NCBI RefSeq assembly: GCF_030581075.1
Contig: NZ_JAUQSW010000001.1
Span: forward strand, 496,001-560,000
DNA: 64,000 nucleotides
Direction: 5' to 3'
Source of the DNA: Hymenobacter cheonanensis
GTDB lineage: Bacteria; Bacteroidota; Bacteroidia; Cytophagales; Hymenobacteraceae
The translations under genes and the position numbers were made by a program. Under the pieces are notes generated by a model. That model saw only the letters and a program-made list of their open reading frames with translations, ran no database searches and had not been told where the DNA came from. Positions 23,572 to 31,134 of this stretch are shown in pieces; within the stretch, counting starts at the first letter, position 1, and each line of letters starts with the position of its first letter.

Positions 23572-25995
23572 CTAGTAAATGGCCGGAAACTGGCTAGGGT
23601 CGGTTTCGCGCAGCATTTCGTAGGCCGCGTCGAATACGTCCTCCGCGTTGGGCTTCGAGAAATAATCGCCATCCGAGCCGTAGGGCGGGCGGTGGGCCTG
23701 GGCCGCGATGCAGCGCGGGGCCGAGTCGAGCAGCTGGTAGGCCTGCTGGCCGTCGAGCACCTGCTGCAGCATGTAGGCGGTAGCGCCGCCGGGCACGTCT
23801 TCGTCGGCAAAAATCACGCGGCCGGTTTTGCGCAGGCTGTCGGCAATGAGCTGGTCGGTGTCGAAAGGCAAAAGCGTTTGCACGTCAATTACTTCAACCG
23901 AAATACCGACTTCGGCCAGCTGCTTGGCAGCATCCAGCACAATGCGGCACATCGAGCCGTAGGTCACAATGGTGAGGTCGTCGCCGGGGCGCAGCACCTC
24001 GGGGCGGCCTAGCGGCAGGGTAAAATCGCCCACGTTGGCCGGCAGCTTTTCCTTGAGGCGATAGCCGTTCAGGCACTCAATCACGATGGCCGGCTCGTCG
24101 CTGCGCAGCAGCGTGTTGTAGAAGCCCGCCGCCTGGGTCATGTCGCGCGGCACGCACAGGTGCATACCCCGGATGGCCCCGAGTATCATCTGGATGGGCG
24201 AGCCCGAATGCCAGATGCCCTCCAGGCGGTGCCCGCGGGTGCGCACAATAAGGGGAGCCTTCTGGCCACCCTTGGTGCGGTACTGCAGGCAGGCCACGTC
24301 ATCGCTCAGAATCTGGATGGCATAGAGCAGGTAATCAAGGTATTGAATCTCGGTAATCGGCCGCAGGCCGCGCAGCGCCGCCCCAATGCCCTGCCCCACA
24401 ATGGTGCACTCGCGAATGCCGGTATCGGTCACGCGCAAGGCCCCAAACTTCTCCTGCAAGCCCGCAAAGGCCTGGTTCACATCACCAATGTGGCCCACGT
24501 CTTCGCCGATGGCGAAGATGCGCGGGTCGCGCGCAAAGTTGGCCGTGAAGCAGGCTTGCAGCACTTCGCGGCCATCCACCAGGGGCGCGTCGGCGGCGTA
24601 GGTCACCGGCACTTCCTCGATGTTACCGATGGCCTCGTCGCTCTGGCTGAAGAGATAAGAGTTGTAGCGGTCGGCGTTTTCGGCCTCGCACTGCTCCAGC
24701 AGGCGCTGGGCGGCGCGGCGGCCCGCGCTGGGCCGGTTGCCGCGCACCTGGCGCAGGGCCCGGCGCAGGGTGCGCACAATGTCGGCCCGAATAGGTGTCA
24801 CATTCGTTTTCAGGCTGTTAACTAGCTCAGCCAGGCTGTTTTCTTCGCCAGCTTCGGCCACCATCTTATTCAGCACCACCAGCGCCTCTTCGCGCTCCTG
24901 CTGAATGGGGTCGAAGAAGGCGCTCCACGCCGTGGTGCGCGCCTGCTTGATGGTAGCGGCGGCGGCTTTCTCAATCTGGGCCAGCTCGTCTTCGCTCGCC
25001 ACGCCTTCGGTAAGCAGGTGCTCGCGGAACTTGGTGAGGCAATCGTGCTCCTCCTCCCAACTCAGGCGGGCCTTGGGCTTGTAGCGCTCGTGCGAGCCGC
25101 TGGTGCTGTGGCCCTGGGGCTGCGTTACTTCGGTTACGTGCACGAGCACCGGCACGTGCTGGGCGCGGCACACGGCGGCAGCGCGCTGGTAGGTATCTAT
25201 GAGGGCTGGGTAGTCCCAGCCGCGCACCACAAAAATCTCGAAGCCGTCCTGGCCTTCGCCTTCGCGCTGGAAGCCGGCCAGAATGGCCGAAATGCTTTGC
25301 TTGGTCGTCTGATACTCAGCGGGTACTGAAATGCCGTAGTGGTCGTCCCATACCGACATCAACATGGGCACCTGCAACACGCCGGCCGCATTTATCGCCT
25401 CAAAAAACACGCCCTCCGAGGTACTGGCGTTGCCAATGGTGCCGAAGGCCACCTCGTTGCCATTCACCGAAAAATCGGTAAACTGGTGTAGCGCCGGGTT
25501 TTGGCGATACAGCTTGCTGGCGTAGGCCAGCCCCACGAGGCGCGGCATCTGGCCGCCGGTGGGCGAAATGTCGGCCGACGAATTCTTGGTAGAAGTCTGG
25601 GGCTTGAACTGGCCGTCGTCGTCGAGCAGGCGGGTGCCGAAGTGGCCGTTCATGGCACGGCCGGCGGTGCTGGGGTCAGCCTCGGGGTCGGCGTGGGCGT
25701 AGAGCTGGGCAAAGTATTGCTGCCAGGTCAGCTCGCCGATGGCCACCATAAACGTCTGGTCGCGGTAGTAGCCCGAGCGGAAATCGCCGTTTTGGAAGGC
25801 CCGCGCCATGGCTAGCTGGGGCAGCTCTTTGCCATCGCCAAAAATGCCAAACTTGGCCTTGCCCATAAACACCTCGCGGCGGCCGGCCAGCGAGGCGTGG
25901 CGGCTTTCCCAGGCCAGGCGGTAGTCGTCGAGCAGGTCGGCTTTGGAAAGGGAGTGCACCGGGATTTCGGCCGGCGCTAGCAGCGCGTCAGACAT
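23572..25995 (-). CDS. fused 2-oxoacid dehydrogenase E1 component (alpha + beta)
   Basis: 807 residues from the ATG at 25995; the upstream GTG-type start would add a non-homologous extension. The N-terminal half is an E1-alpha (thiamine diphosphate) domain with GDGKELPQLAMARAF, the SPTGGQMPRLVGLAYA region and NGNEVAFGTIGNASTSEGVFFEA near the ThDP-binding loop. The C-terminal half is E1-beta with FAIGEDVGHIGDVNQAFAGLQ, ITEIQYLDYLLYAIQ and the transketolase C-domain (DDLTIVTYGSMCRIVLDAA, GRVIFADEDVPGGATAYM). It decarboxylates a 2-oxoacid (branched-chain or pyruvate-like) and passes the acyl group to an E2. No E2 or E3 gene is adjacent. Confidence 0.92.
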   Translation of the reverse strand: MSDALLAPAEIPVHSLSKADLLDDYRLAWESRHASLAGRREVFMGKAKFGIFGDGKELPQLAMARAFQNGDFRSGYYRDQTFMVAIGELTWQQYFAQLYAHADPEADPSTAGRAMNGHFGTRLLDDDGQFKPQTSTKNSSADISPTGGQMPRLVGLAYASKLYRQNPALHQFTDFSVNGNEVAFGTIGNASTSEGVFFEAINAAGVLQVPMLMSVWDDHYGISVPAEYQTTKQSISAILAGFQREGEGQDGFEIFVVRGWDYPALIDTYQRAAAVCRAQHVPVLVHVTEVTQPQGHSTSGSHERYKPKARLSWEEEHDCLTKFREHLLTEGVASEDELAQIEKAAAATIKQARTTAWSAFFDPIQQEREEALVVLNKMVAEAGEENSLAELVNSLKTNVTPIRADIVRTLRRALRQVRGNRPSAGRRAAQRLLEQCEAENADRYNSYLFSQSDEAIGNIEEVPVTYAADAPLVDGREVLQACFTANFARDPRIFAIGEDVGHIGDVNQAFAGLQEKFGALRVTDTGIRECTIVGQGIGAALRGLRPITEIQYLDYLLYAIQILSDDVACLQYRTKGGQKAPLIVRTRGHRLEGIWHSGSPIQMILGAIRGMHLCVPRDMTQAAGFYNTLLRSDEPAIVIECLNGYRLKEKLPANVGDFTLPLGRPEVLRPGDDLTIVTYGSMCRIVLDAAKQLAEVGISVEVIDVQTLLPFDTDQLIADSLRKTGRVIFADEDVPGGATAYMLQQVLDGQQAYQLLDSAPRCIAAQAHRPPYGSDGDYFSKPNAEDVFDAAYEMLRETDPSQFPAIY

Positions 25996-26046
25996 AAATG
26001 GAGAGCGTAAGGAATGGGTGGGTGGGAAAGAGGGAGAGCTAGGCTG

Positions 26047-26054
26047 CAAATTTA
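26047..26054 (-). promoter_or_regulatory. -7 promoter box TAAATTTG for the E1 gene
   Basis: CAAATTTA on the plus strand is a perfect TAnnTTTG on the minus strand, 52 bp upstream of the chosen E1 start at 25995. Confidence 0.6.
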
Positions 26055-26077
26055 CGAAATAGCCCGGGGGCCGGCCG

Positions 26078-26085
26078 TATATTTG
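26078..26085 (+). promoter_or_regulatory. -7 promoter box TATATTTG for the DUF1573 gene
   Basis: Perfect TAnnTTTG on the plus strand, facing away from the E1 promoter 24 bp to the left, so the two form a compact divergent promoter. Confidence 0.55.
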
Positions 26086-26164
26086 CCTTTGCCCCTGGCC
26101 GGCCAGGGGTAAGTTATTGTTAGTCTAACACATCGGGCTGGCCAGACCTTTGCTTTTCCTACCC

Positions 26165-26935
26165 ATGCGACTCCTTTCTACCCTAGCCCTGTGCCTGCTG
26201 GCGCTGGCCGCCCGCGCCCAGGGTGTGCTCACCTTCGAGCGCACCGACCACGACTTTGGCAAGGTGCCCGAGGGCACGATGGCCACCTACGAGTTTAAGT
26301 TTAAGAATACCGGCAATCAGCCCATTGTAATTGCCAATGCTCAGGCTAGCTGCGGCTGCACCACCCCCGAGTGGACCAAGGCGCCGGTGCTGCCGGGCCA
26401 CTCAGGCGTCATCAAGGCGGTGTACAATAGCGCCGGCCGTCCCGGCGTATTCGCCAAAACCGTGACGGTGATGAGCAATGCCTCGGAGCCCAGCAAAGTT
26501 CTCAGCCTTAAGGGTTCGGTATTGACCAAAGAGGAGCTGCGCGCTACCCTCACGCCGGCCCAGCTAGCCGCCTCCCCTCGCCTGGTGCTGGAGCGGCCCG
26601 GCTATGATTTTGGCCGCATCGAGGCGGGGCAGCAATCGGTGGCGCGCATCGGCGTGCGCAATACCGGCCCCAAAGACCTGGTGTTGAGCACTATTTCCTC
26701 CAACTGCTACTGCGTGGGCTACCGCGCGGCGCCGGCCCCCATCAAGCCCGGCCAGAGCGCGGTGGTAGAGCTGGTGTATGCCCAGCGCACGGTGGGTCCG
26801 GCCACGGAGGTGGTCACGCTGGACTCGAACGACCTGCACGGCGATACCAAGCTCACGCTTAAGGCCAACGTGGTGAAGGACCTCGTGCCCACTAGCCTCG
26901 TGAAGGAGAGCGGCGCCTCGGTGCCGTTTAAGTAG
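26165..26935 (+). CDS. DUF1573 domain-containing secreted protein
   Basis: 256 residues from the ATG at 26165 with a signal peptide (LSTLALCLLALAARAQ). Two tandem DUF1573 (ASPM/SPD-2/Hydin-like) beta repeats: FERTDHDFGKVPEGTMATYEFKFKNTG with ASCGCTTPEW, and ERPGYDFGRIEAGQQSVARIGVRNTG with SSNCYCVGY. Such proteins are common in Bacteroidota and presumed periplasmic or surface-exposed, with no known function. The paired CGC and CYC cysteines could be redox- or metal-active; this is inference. Confidence 0.85.
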   Translation: MRLLSTLALCLLALAARAQGVLTFERTDHDFGKVPEGTMATYEFKFKNTGNQPIVIANAQASCGCTTPEWTKAPVLPGHSGVIKAVYNSAGRPGVFAKTVTVMSNASEPSKVLSLKGSVLTKEELRATLTPAQLAASPRLVLERPGYDFGRIEAGQQSVARIGVRNTGPKDLVLSTISSNCYCVGYRAAPAPIKPGQSAVVELVYAQRTVGPATEVVTLDSNDLHGDTKLTLKANVVKDLVPTSLVKESGASVPFK

Positions 26936-26957
26936 TCGCTAGCCCCTCGTTCAGCGT

Positions 26958-26989
26958 AAAGCCCTGCCGGATTGGCAGGGCTTTTTTTT
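26958..26989 (+). terminator. rho-independent terminator
   Basis: AAAGCCCTGCC/GGCAGGGCTTT stem followed by T8. Confidence 0.9.
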
Positions 26990-27019
26990 AGGTCCGCTTC
27001 TTGATTGATGTAGGTACAT

Positions 27020-27027
27020 TATTTTTG
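27020..27027 (+). promoter_or_regulatory. -7 promoter box TATTTTTG
   Basis: Perfect TAnnTTTG, 25 bp before the VOC gene start. Confidence 0.55.
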
Positions 27028-27052
27028 CCAAAAATTTAACGCTCCTCCCCTC

Positions 27053-27568
27053 ATGAACCCTGCAACATCCTCCCCCACCACCGAAGCCTACGCCGTGCCC
27101 GCGGGCACCAGCATCGGCCACATTCACTTGCAAGTCACGGACATGCCGCGGGCGCTGGCCTTCTACCAGGGCCTGCTAGGCTTCGAGGTGATGCTCGACA
27201 TGGGCTCGGCGGCCTTCCTCTCAGCCGATGGCTACCACCACCACATCGGGCTCAATACCTGGCACAGCCAGGGTGGCCGCCCGGCCGTGCGCGAGGGCGT
27301 AGCGGGCCTTTACCACGCCGCCATTTTGTATAAAGACCGGGCGGGGCTAGCCACCGTGGTAAAGCGCCTGCTGGCGGCCGGCTACCCGCTGCGCGGGGCT
27401 TCCGACCACGGCGTGAGCGAGGCCATTTACCTCGACGACCCCGACGGCAACGGCCTGGAGCTGTACTGGGACCGCCCCCGCGCCGAGTGGCCCACCACGC
27501 CCGATGGCCAGCTGACCATGTACACGCACCCGCTCGATGTGCAGGGGCTGCTGCGCCTGGCGAACTAA
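27053..27568 (+). CDS. VOC family protein (glyoxalase/extradiol dioxygenase-like, CatE type)
   Basis: 171 residues. Vicinal-oxygen-chelate repeats: IGHIHLQVTDMPRALAFYQGLLGFEVML (metal His ~24), HHHIGLNTW, LYHAAILYKDR, and SEAIYLDDPDGNGLELYWDRP with the metal-ligand Glu. This N-terminal half resembles catechol-2,3-dioxygenase-like CatE proteins; full-length CatE is longer, so the substrate is uncertain. Own promoter box upstream. Confidence 0.85.
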   Translation: MNPATSSPTTEAYAVPAGTSIGHIHLQVTDMPRALAFYQGLLGFEVMLDMGSAAFLSADGYHHHIGLNTWHSQGGRPAVREGVAGLYHAAILYKDRAGLATVVKRLLAAGYPLRGASDHGVSEAIYLDDPDGNGLELYWDRPRAEWPTTPDGQLTMYTHPLDVQGLLRLAN

Positions 27569-27596
27569 AACCGGGCCGGCAGCGTAGCCGCGACTG

Positions 27597-27604
27597 TATC
27601 TTTA
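27597..27604 (+). promoter_or_regulatory. -7 promoter box TATCTTTA
   Basis: One mismatch to TAnnTTTG, 39 bp before the alanine dehydrogenase start. Confidence 0.45.
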
Positions 27605-27643
27605 CGGCACGTTTTCTCCTCCCACTTCCCCCTCCCCTGCCCC

Positions 27644-28771
27644 ATGATTATCGGTGTTCCGAAGGAAATCAAGAATAATGAAAATCGCGTTGGCCTGACC
27701 CCGGCCGGCGTAGCTGAGCTGCGCAAGCACGGCCACTCGCTGCTGGTGCAGGCGAGCGCGGGCGAAGGCTCGGGCTTTGCGGATGCCGAGTACGAGCAGG
27801 CGGGCGCCGTAATGCTGCCCACCATTGCCGACGTGTACGGGCAGGCCGAGATGATTATCAAGGTGAAGGAGCCGATTGCCGAGGAGTATCCGCTCATCAA
27901 GGAGAATCAGCTGCTGTTCACGTACTTCCACTTCGCCAGCGGCGAAGAGCTAACCCACGCCATGATAGCGCGCAAGGCGATTTGCCTCGCTTACGAAACC
28001 GTGGAGCTGCCTTCGCGGGCGCTGCCGCTGCTTATTCCGATGAGCGAGGTGGCCGGCCGCATGGCCCCGCAGGAGGGCGCCAAGTACCTGGAGAAGCCGC
28101 TGAAAGGCCGCGGCATCCTGCTAGGCGGCGTGCCCGGCGTGAAGCCCGCGCACGTGCTGGTGCTCGGCGCCGGCATCGTGGGCACGCAAGCTGCTAAGGT
28201 GGCCGCCGGCCTCGGCGCGCAGGTGACGGTGATGGACATCAGCCTGAACCGCCTGCGTGAGCTTGACGACTTCATGCCCAAAAACGTGGTGACGCAGTAC
28301 TCGAACGAGTACAACATTCGCGAAGCCATCAAAACTGCCGACCTCGTGGTGGGCGCCGTGCTGATTCCGGGTGCGAAAGCCCCGCACCTCATCACCCGCG
28401 ACATGCTCAAGACCATGCGCCCCGGCACCGTGCTCGTGGACGTGGCCGTGGACCAGGGCGGCTGCATCGAAACCTGCAAGCCCACGACCCACGAAAACCC
28501 GACTTTCATCATCGACGACGTGGTGCACTACTGCGTGGCCAACATGCCGGGCGCTGTGCCCTACACCAGCACCCTAGCCCTCACCAACGCCACGCTGCCC
28601 TACGCCGTGAAACTCGCCAATCTGGGCTGGCAGGAAGCCTGCCGCCGCGACGAGGCCCTGCGCCTCGGCCTGAACGTGGTGCACGGCGAGGTAGTCTACA
28701 AAGGCGTAGCCGAAGCCTGGAACCTGCCCCTCGTGGACGTGGATTCGGTGCTCGAAGGCGCCGCCGTATAA
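27644..28771 (+). CDS. ald: alanine dehydrogenase
   Basis: 375 residues, the normal length. Hallmarks: MIIGVPKEIKNNENRVGLTP at the start (Arg15 substrate contact), LFTYFHFAS, KAICLAYETVE, the NAD-binding loop VLVLGAGIVGTQAAKVAAGLGAQVTVMD with its terminal Asp, and VDVAVDQGGCIET. It interconverts L-alanine and pyruvate with NAD and ammonia in the cytoplasm. Single-gene unit followed by a palindromic repeat and a terminator. Confidence 0.95.
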   Translation: MIIGVPKEIKNNENRVGLTPAGVAELRKHGHSLLVQASAGEGSGFADAEYEQAGAVMLPTIADVYGQAEMIIKVKEPIAEEYPLIKENQLLFTYFHFASGEELTHAMIARKAICLAYETVELPSRALPLLIPMSEVAGRMAPQEGAKYLEKPLKGRGILLGGVPGVKPAHVLVLGAGIVGTQAAKVAAGLGAQVTVMDISLNRLRELDDFMPKNVVTQYSNEYNIREAIKTADLVVGAVLIPGAKAPHLITRDMLKTMRPGTVLVDVAVDQGGCIETCKPTTHENPTFIIDDVVHYCVANMPGAVPYTSTLALTNATLPYAVKLANLGWQEACRRDEALRLGLNVVHGEVVYKGVAEAWNLPLVDVDSVLEGAAV

Positions 28772-28774
28772 CTA

Positions 28775-28838
28775 GTAGCGCGGACTTTGCAGTCCGCGCC
28801 TGCCTTGTTCAAAACGCGGACTACAAAGTCCGCGCTAC
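28775..28838. repeat. palindromic repeat, GTAGCGCGGACTTTG type
   Basis: 24-base arms at 28775-28798 and 28815-28838 (GTAGCGCGGACTTTGCAGTC and its inverse, one mismatch) with a 16-base loop. Each arm is itself partly palindromic. It lies right after the ald stop codon. Confidence 0.75.
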
Positions 28839-28844
28839 GCTGCC

Positions 28845-28882
28845 GAAAAAGCCCGCCGGATGTTCATCCGGCGGGCTTTTTC
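28845..28882. terminator. rho-independent terminator after ald
   Basis: AAAAAGCCCGCCGGATG and its near-perfect complement ending in T5. Confidence 0.85.
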
Positions 28883-28939
28883 GTACTGCTCAAAACAAAA
28901 GCGGCTAGCCAGGGGTAAATTGTCCCCGCTTCGCAACCA

Positions 28940-29497
28940 ATGTTTATTCTTTCGTTTTTACTGGCGCTGCTTCCTTGGCTAGGCCACCCGCCGCTGGCCA
29001 AGGCCCCGGCCCAGGCTAGCCCGCCGATGCTCAATTTTCCGGTGCCGGCCGGGGTCGCCAACCAGCTCTTTTACCTCCAGCGCGACCCGAATACCAACAC
29101 CGTCATCTACCAGCTCAATGTGAACCGGGCGGGCCAGCTTGATGACGATGAGCCGATTAACGTGTTCTGGCTGCGCTACGACGAGCAGGGCCAGCGCAAA
29201 GACCTCAACTACATTCAACGCAAGTTTGCCTACGGCCTGAGTGCCGAGAAGCTGGCGCCCGAGAAATACCAGCTGAAATTCGCGGCCTATAACAAGGTTC
29301 CTTTTTACCTCATGCGCTGGGGCGCCGACCGGGCGTTCCACGTATTTACAGTCATCAGCAACCGGCAAATTGTGCTTTCCCGCGTGTACTTGCGCATCGA
29401 GGGCGGCACGTTTTGGGTGCCCAACGTGCGCTACATCGAGTTTAAGGGGTGGGATGCGGCGACGCGCGCCCCCGTGGTTACGCGCATTGCGGTGTAG
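28940..29497 (+). CDS. DUF4833-like secreted protein
   Basis: 185 residues with an N-terminal hydrophobic signal (MFILSFLLALLPWLG). The body NQLFYLQRDPNTNTVIYQLN, VFWLRYDEQGQRKDLNYIQRKFAYGL and RVYLRIEGGTFWVPNVRYIEFKG matches the DUF4833 pattern as I remember it. Function unknown. Its stop lies 8 bp from that of the convergent nuclease-like gene, with no terminator between them. Confidence 0.7.
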   Translation: MFILSFLLALLPWLGHPPLAKAPAQASPPMLNFPVPAGVANQLFYLQRDPNTNTVIYQLNVNRAGQLDDDEPINVFWLRYDEQGQRKDLNYIQRKFAYGLSAEKLAPEKYQLKFAAYNKVPFYLMRWGADRAFHVFTVISNRQIVLSRVYLRIEGGTFWVPNVRYIEFKGWDAATRAPVVTRIAV

Positions 29498-29505
29498 CCA
29501 CGGCC

Positions 29506-30009
29506 CTAGCCGGCCGCCAGCTGGCTAGCCTCGGCGTAGGTCGGGATATCGGCCAGGCGCTCATTGGTGCCCGCCTCAAAATCGACGCGCCAGCAGTAGT
29601 GCACCAAGCCATTGCTGAGCAGCAGTAGCGGGGCGCGCATGGTTTGGTTGTAAGTGGCGGCCTGCTGGGCCACGGCCGGCGTAATGGCCACGCTTGGGCG
29701 CTTGCACTCTACCAGCAGCAGCGGGCGGCCGGCGGGGCCTAGCGCCACGAGGTCGGTACGCTTCTGGCGCTGGTTGTAGCGGTGGCCGCGCTCCAGGCTA
29801 AGCAGGCCGCGCGGGTAGCCCAGGTGGCGCAGCAGATACTGCGCCACGTGCTGCCGCACCCACTCCTCGGGGGTCAGCACCACGTACTTGCGGCGCAGCT
29901 CATCCCAGATTTCCGGGATATTCGCCAAATTTTGCCTAATTTTGTGGTCGAAAGGCGGCAGGTCCAGCACTTGCATCACCTCCAAAGGTACGGGTTTTGG
30001 CAGTCGCAT
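29506..30009 (-). CDS. type I restriction enzyme R-subunit N-terminal-like protein (PD-(D/E)XK fold, stand-alone)
   Basis: 167 residues from the ATG at 30009; a GTG at 30027 adds six. Features of HSDR_N_2-type domains: VLTPEEWVRQHVAQYLLRHLGYP, then KRTDLVAL and LLLVECKRPSV, which supply the D...ExK nuclease-type residues, and QQAATYNQTMRAPLLLLSNGL. Stand-alone copies like this are nearly universal in Bacteroidota and are not part of a restriction system; no hsdM or hsdS lies nearby. Biochemical role unknown. Confidence 0.8.
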   Translation of the reverse strand: MRLPKPVPLEVMQVLDLPPFDHKIRQNLANIPEIWDELRRKYVVLTPEEWVRQHVAQYLLRHLGYPRGLLSLERGHRYNQRQKRTDLVALGPAGRPLLLVECKRPSVAITPAVAQQAATYNQTMRAPLLLLSNGLVHYCWRVDFEAGTNERLADIPTYAEASQLAAG

Positions 30010-30079
30010 TTCGCCTGGGTTTACCACCCGCCGCGCCGCCGTACCCTACCGGGTAGGCGGCTTTTTTGTTGCGTTGCGC

Positions 30080-30189
30080 TTGTCATTGCGAGGAGGAACG
30101 ACGAAGCAATCGCACCTGAATAGTCCCCGAATGGAGGTGTATAGCTCGTCCTGATGCGATTGCTTCGTCGTTCCTCCTCGCAATGACAA
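30080..30189. repeat. dispersed palindromic repeat, TTGTCATTGCGAG family, copy 2
   Basis: Perfect 35-base arms at 30080-30114 and 30155-30189 (ending AACGACGAAGCAATCGCA internally) surround a 40-base centre, the same centre length as copy 1 at 19729. It lies between two genes reading away from each other. Confidence 0.85.
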
Positions 30190-30229
30190 CCATCGTTCAC
30201 TAACTCATTAATTCACCAGTTCACCCCTT

Positions 30230-31000
30230 ATGAAGACCAAAGAAGACATTGTCAACAACTGGCTGCCGCGCTACACGGGCGTGGCACTGAGCGAGTTTGG
30301 GCAGTACATCCTGCTCACCAATTTCAGCAACTACGTGTACATGTTTGCCGAGCAGTTCGGCTGCGAGGTGCGCGGCACCGACAAGCCCATGCAATCGGCT
30401 ACGGCAGGCGGCATCACGATTATCAACTTCGGCATGGGCTCGCCGATGGCGGCCACCGTCATGGATTTGCTCTCGGCCATCAAGCCCAAGGCAGCGCTCT
30501 TTTTGGGCAAGTGCGGCGGCCTGAAAAAGACCAAGCTCGGCGACCTGGTGCTGCCCATCGCGGCCATTCGCGGCGACGGCACCTCGGATGACTACCTGCC
30601 CAAGGAGATTCCGGCGCTACCCTCGTTCCGCTTGCAACGTGCTGTTTCTTCGATGATTAAGAAGCACGAGCTTGATTACTACACCGGCACCGTGTACACC
30701 ACCAACCGCCGCGTGTGGGAGCACGACCAGGACTTTAAGGACTACCTGCGCCGCGTGCGGGCCCTGGCCGTGGATATGGAAACGGCGACCATCTTCGTGG
30801 TGGGCTTTATGAACGATATTCCGCACGGTGCGCTGCTACTCGTGAGCGACAACCCCATGACGCCGGAGGGCGTGAAAACGGCCGAGTCGGATTCGAAAGT
30901 GACGACCAATTTTGTGAAGCAACACCTCATGATTGGTATTGAGTCGCTGCTGGAGCTTAAGAACTCGGGCGAGTCGGTGAAGCACCTGAAATTTGAATAA
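30230..31000 (+). CDS. amn: AMP nucleosidase (short Bacteroidota form)
   Basis: 256 residues. Nucleoside phosphorylase fold with TAGGITIINFGMGSPMAATVMDLL, ALFLGKCGGLK, RGDGTSDDYLP, LAVDMETATIFVVG (the family's MET/E site) and LLLVSDNPMTPEGVKT. It hydrolyses AMP to adenine and ribose 5-phosphate. This short form lacks the N-terminal regulatory domain of E. coli Amn. Cytoplasmic, monocistronic. Confidence 0.88.
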   Translation: MKTKEDIVNNWLPRYTGVALSEFGQYILLTNFSNYVYMFAEQFGCEVRGTDKPMQSATAGGITIINFGMGSPMAATVMDLLSAIKPKAALFLGKCGGLKKTKLGDLVLPIAAIRGDGTSDDYLPKEIPALPSFRLQRAVSSMIKKHELDYYTGTVYTTNRRVWEHDQDFKDYLRRVRALAVDMETATIFVVGFMNDIPHGALLLVSDNPMTPEGVKTAESDSKVTTNFVKQHLMIGIESLLELKNSGESVKHLKFE

Positions 31001-31084
31001 GACCACTGATTGGCGCGGATTTTAACGAATTTCGCGGATTTTGTGGACGATTGCGGCTAGCCCGTTCTCTGGCGAGAACGGGCT

Positions 31085-31092
31085 TAGCTTTG
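31085..31092 (+). promoter_or_regulatory. -7 promoter box TAGCTTTG
   Basis: Perfect TAnnTTTG, 42 bp before the amidohydrolase start; it supports the ATG at 31135 over an upstream in-frame start at 31051. Confidence 0.6.
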
Positions 31093-31134
31093 TCCGTTGG
31101 GTTCGCTTCGGAACTTTGCATACTGTTTTGTACC

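Noticed and set aside
29506..30009. Restriction-modification system
   Set aside because: The HsdR-like protein is stand-alone; no methylase or specificity gene is nearby, and similar stand-alone copies are ordinary in Bacteroidota.
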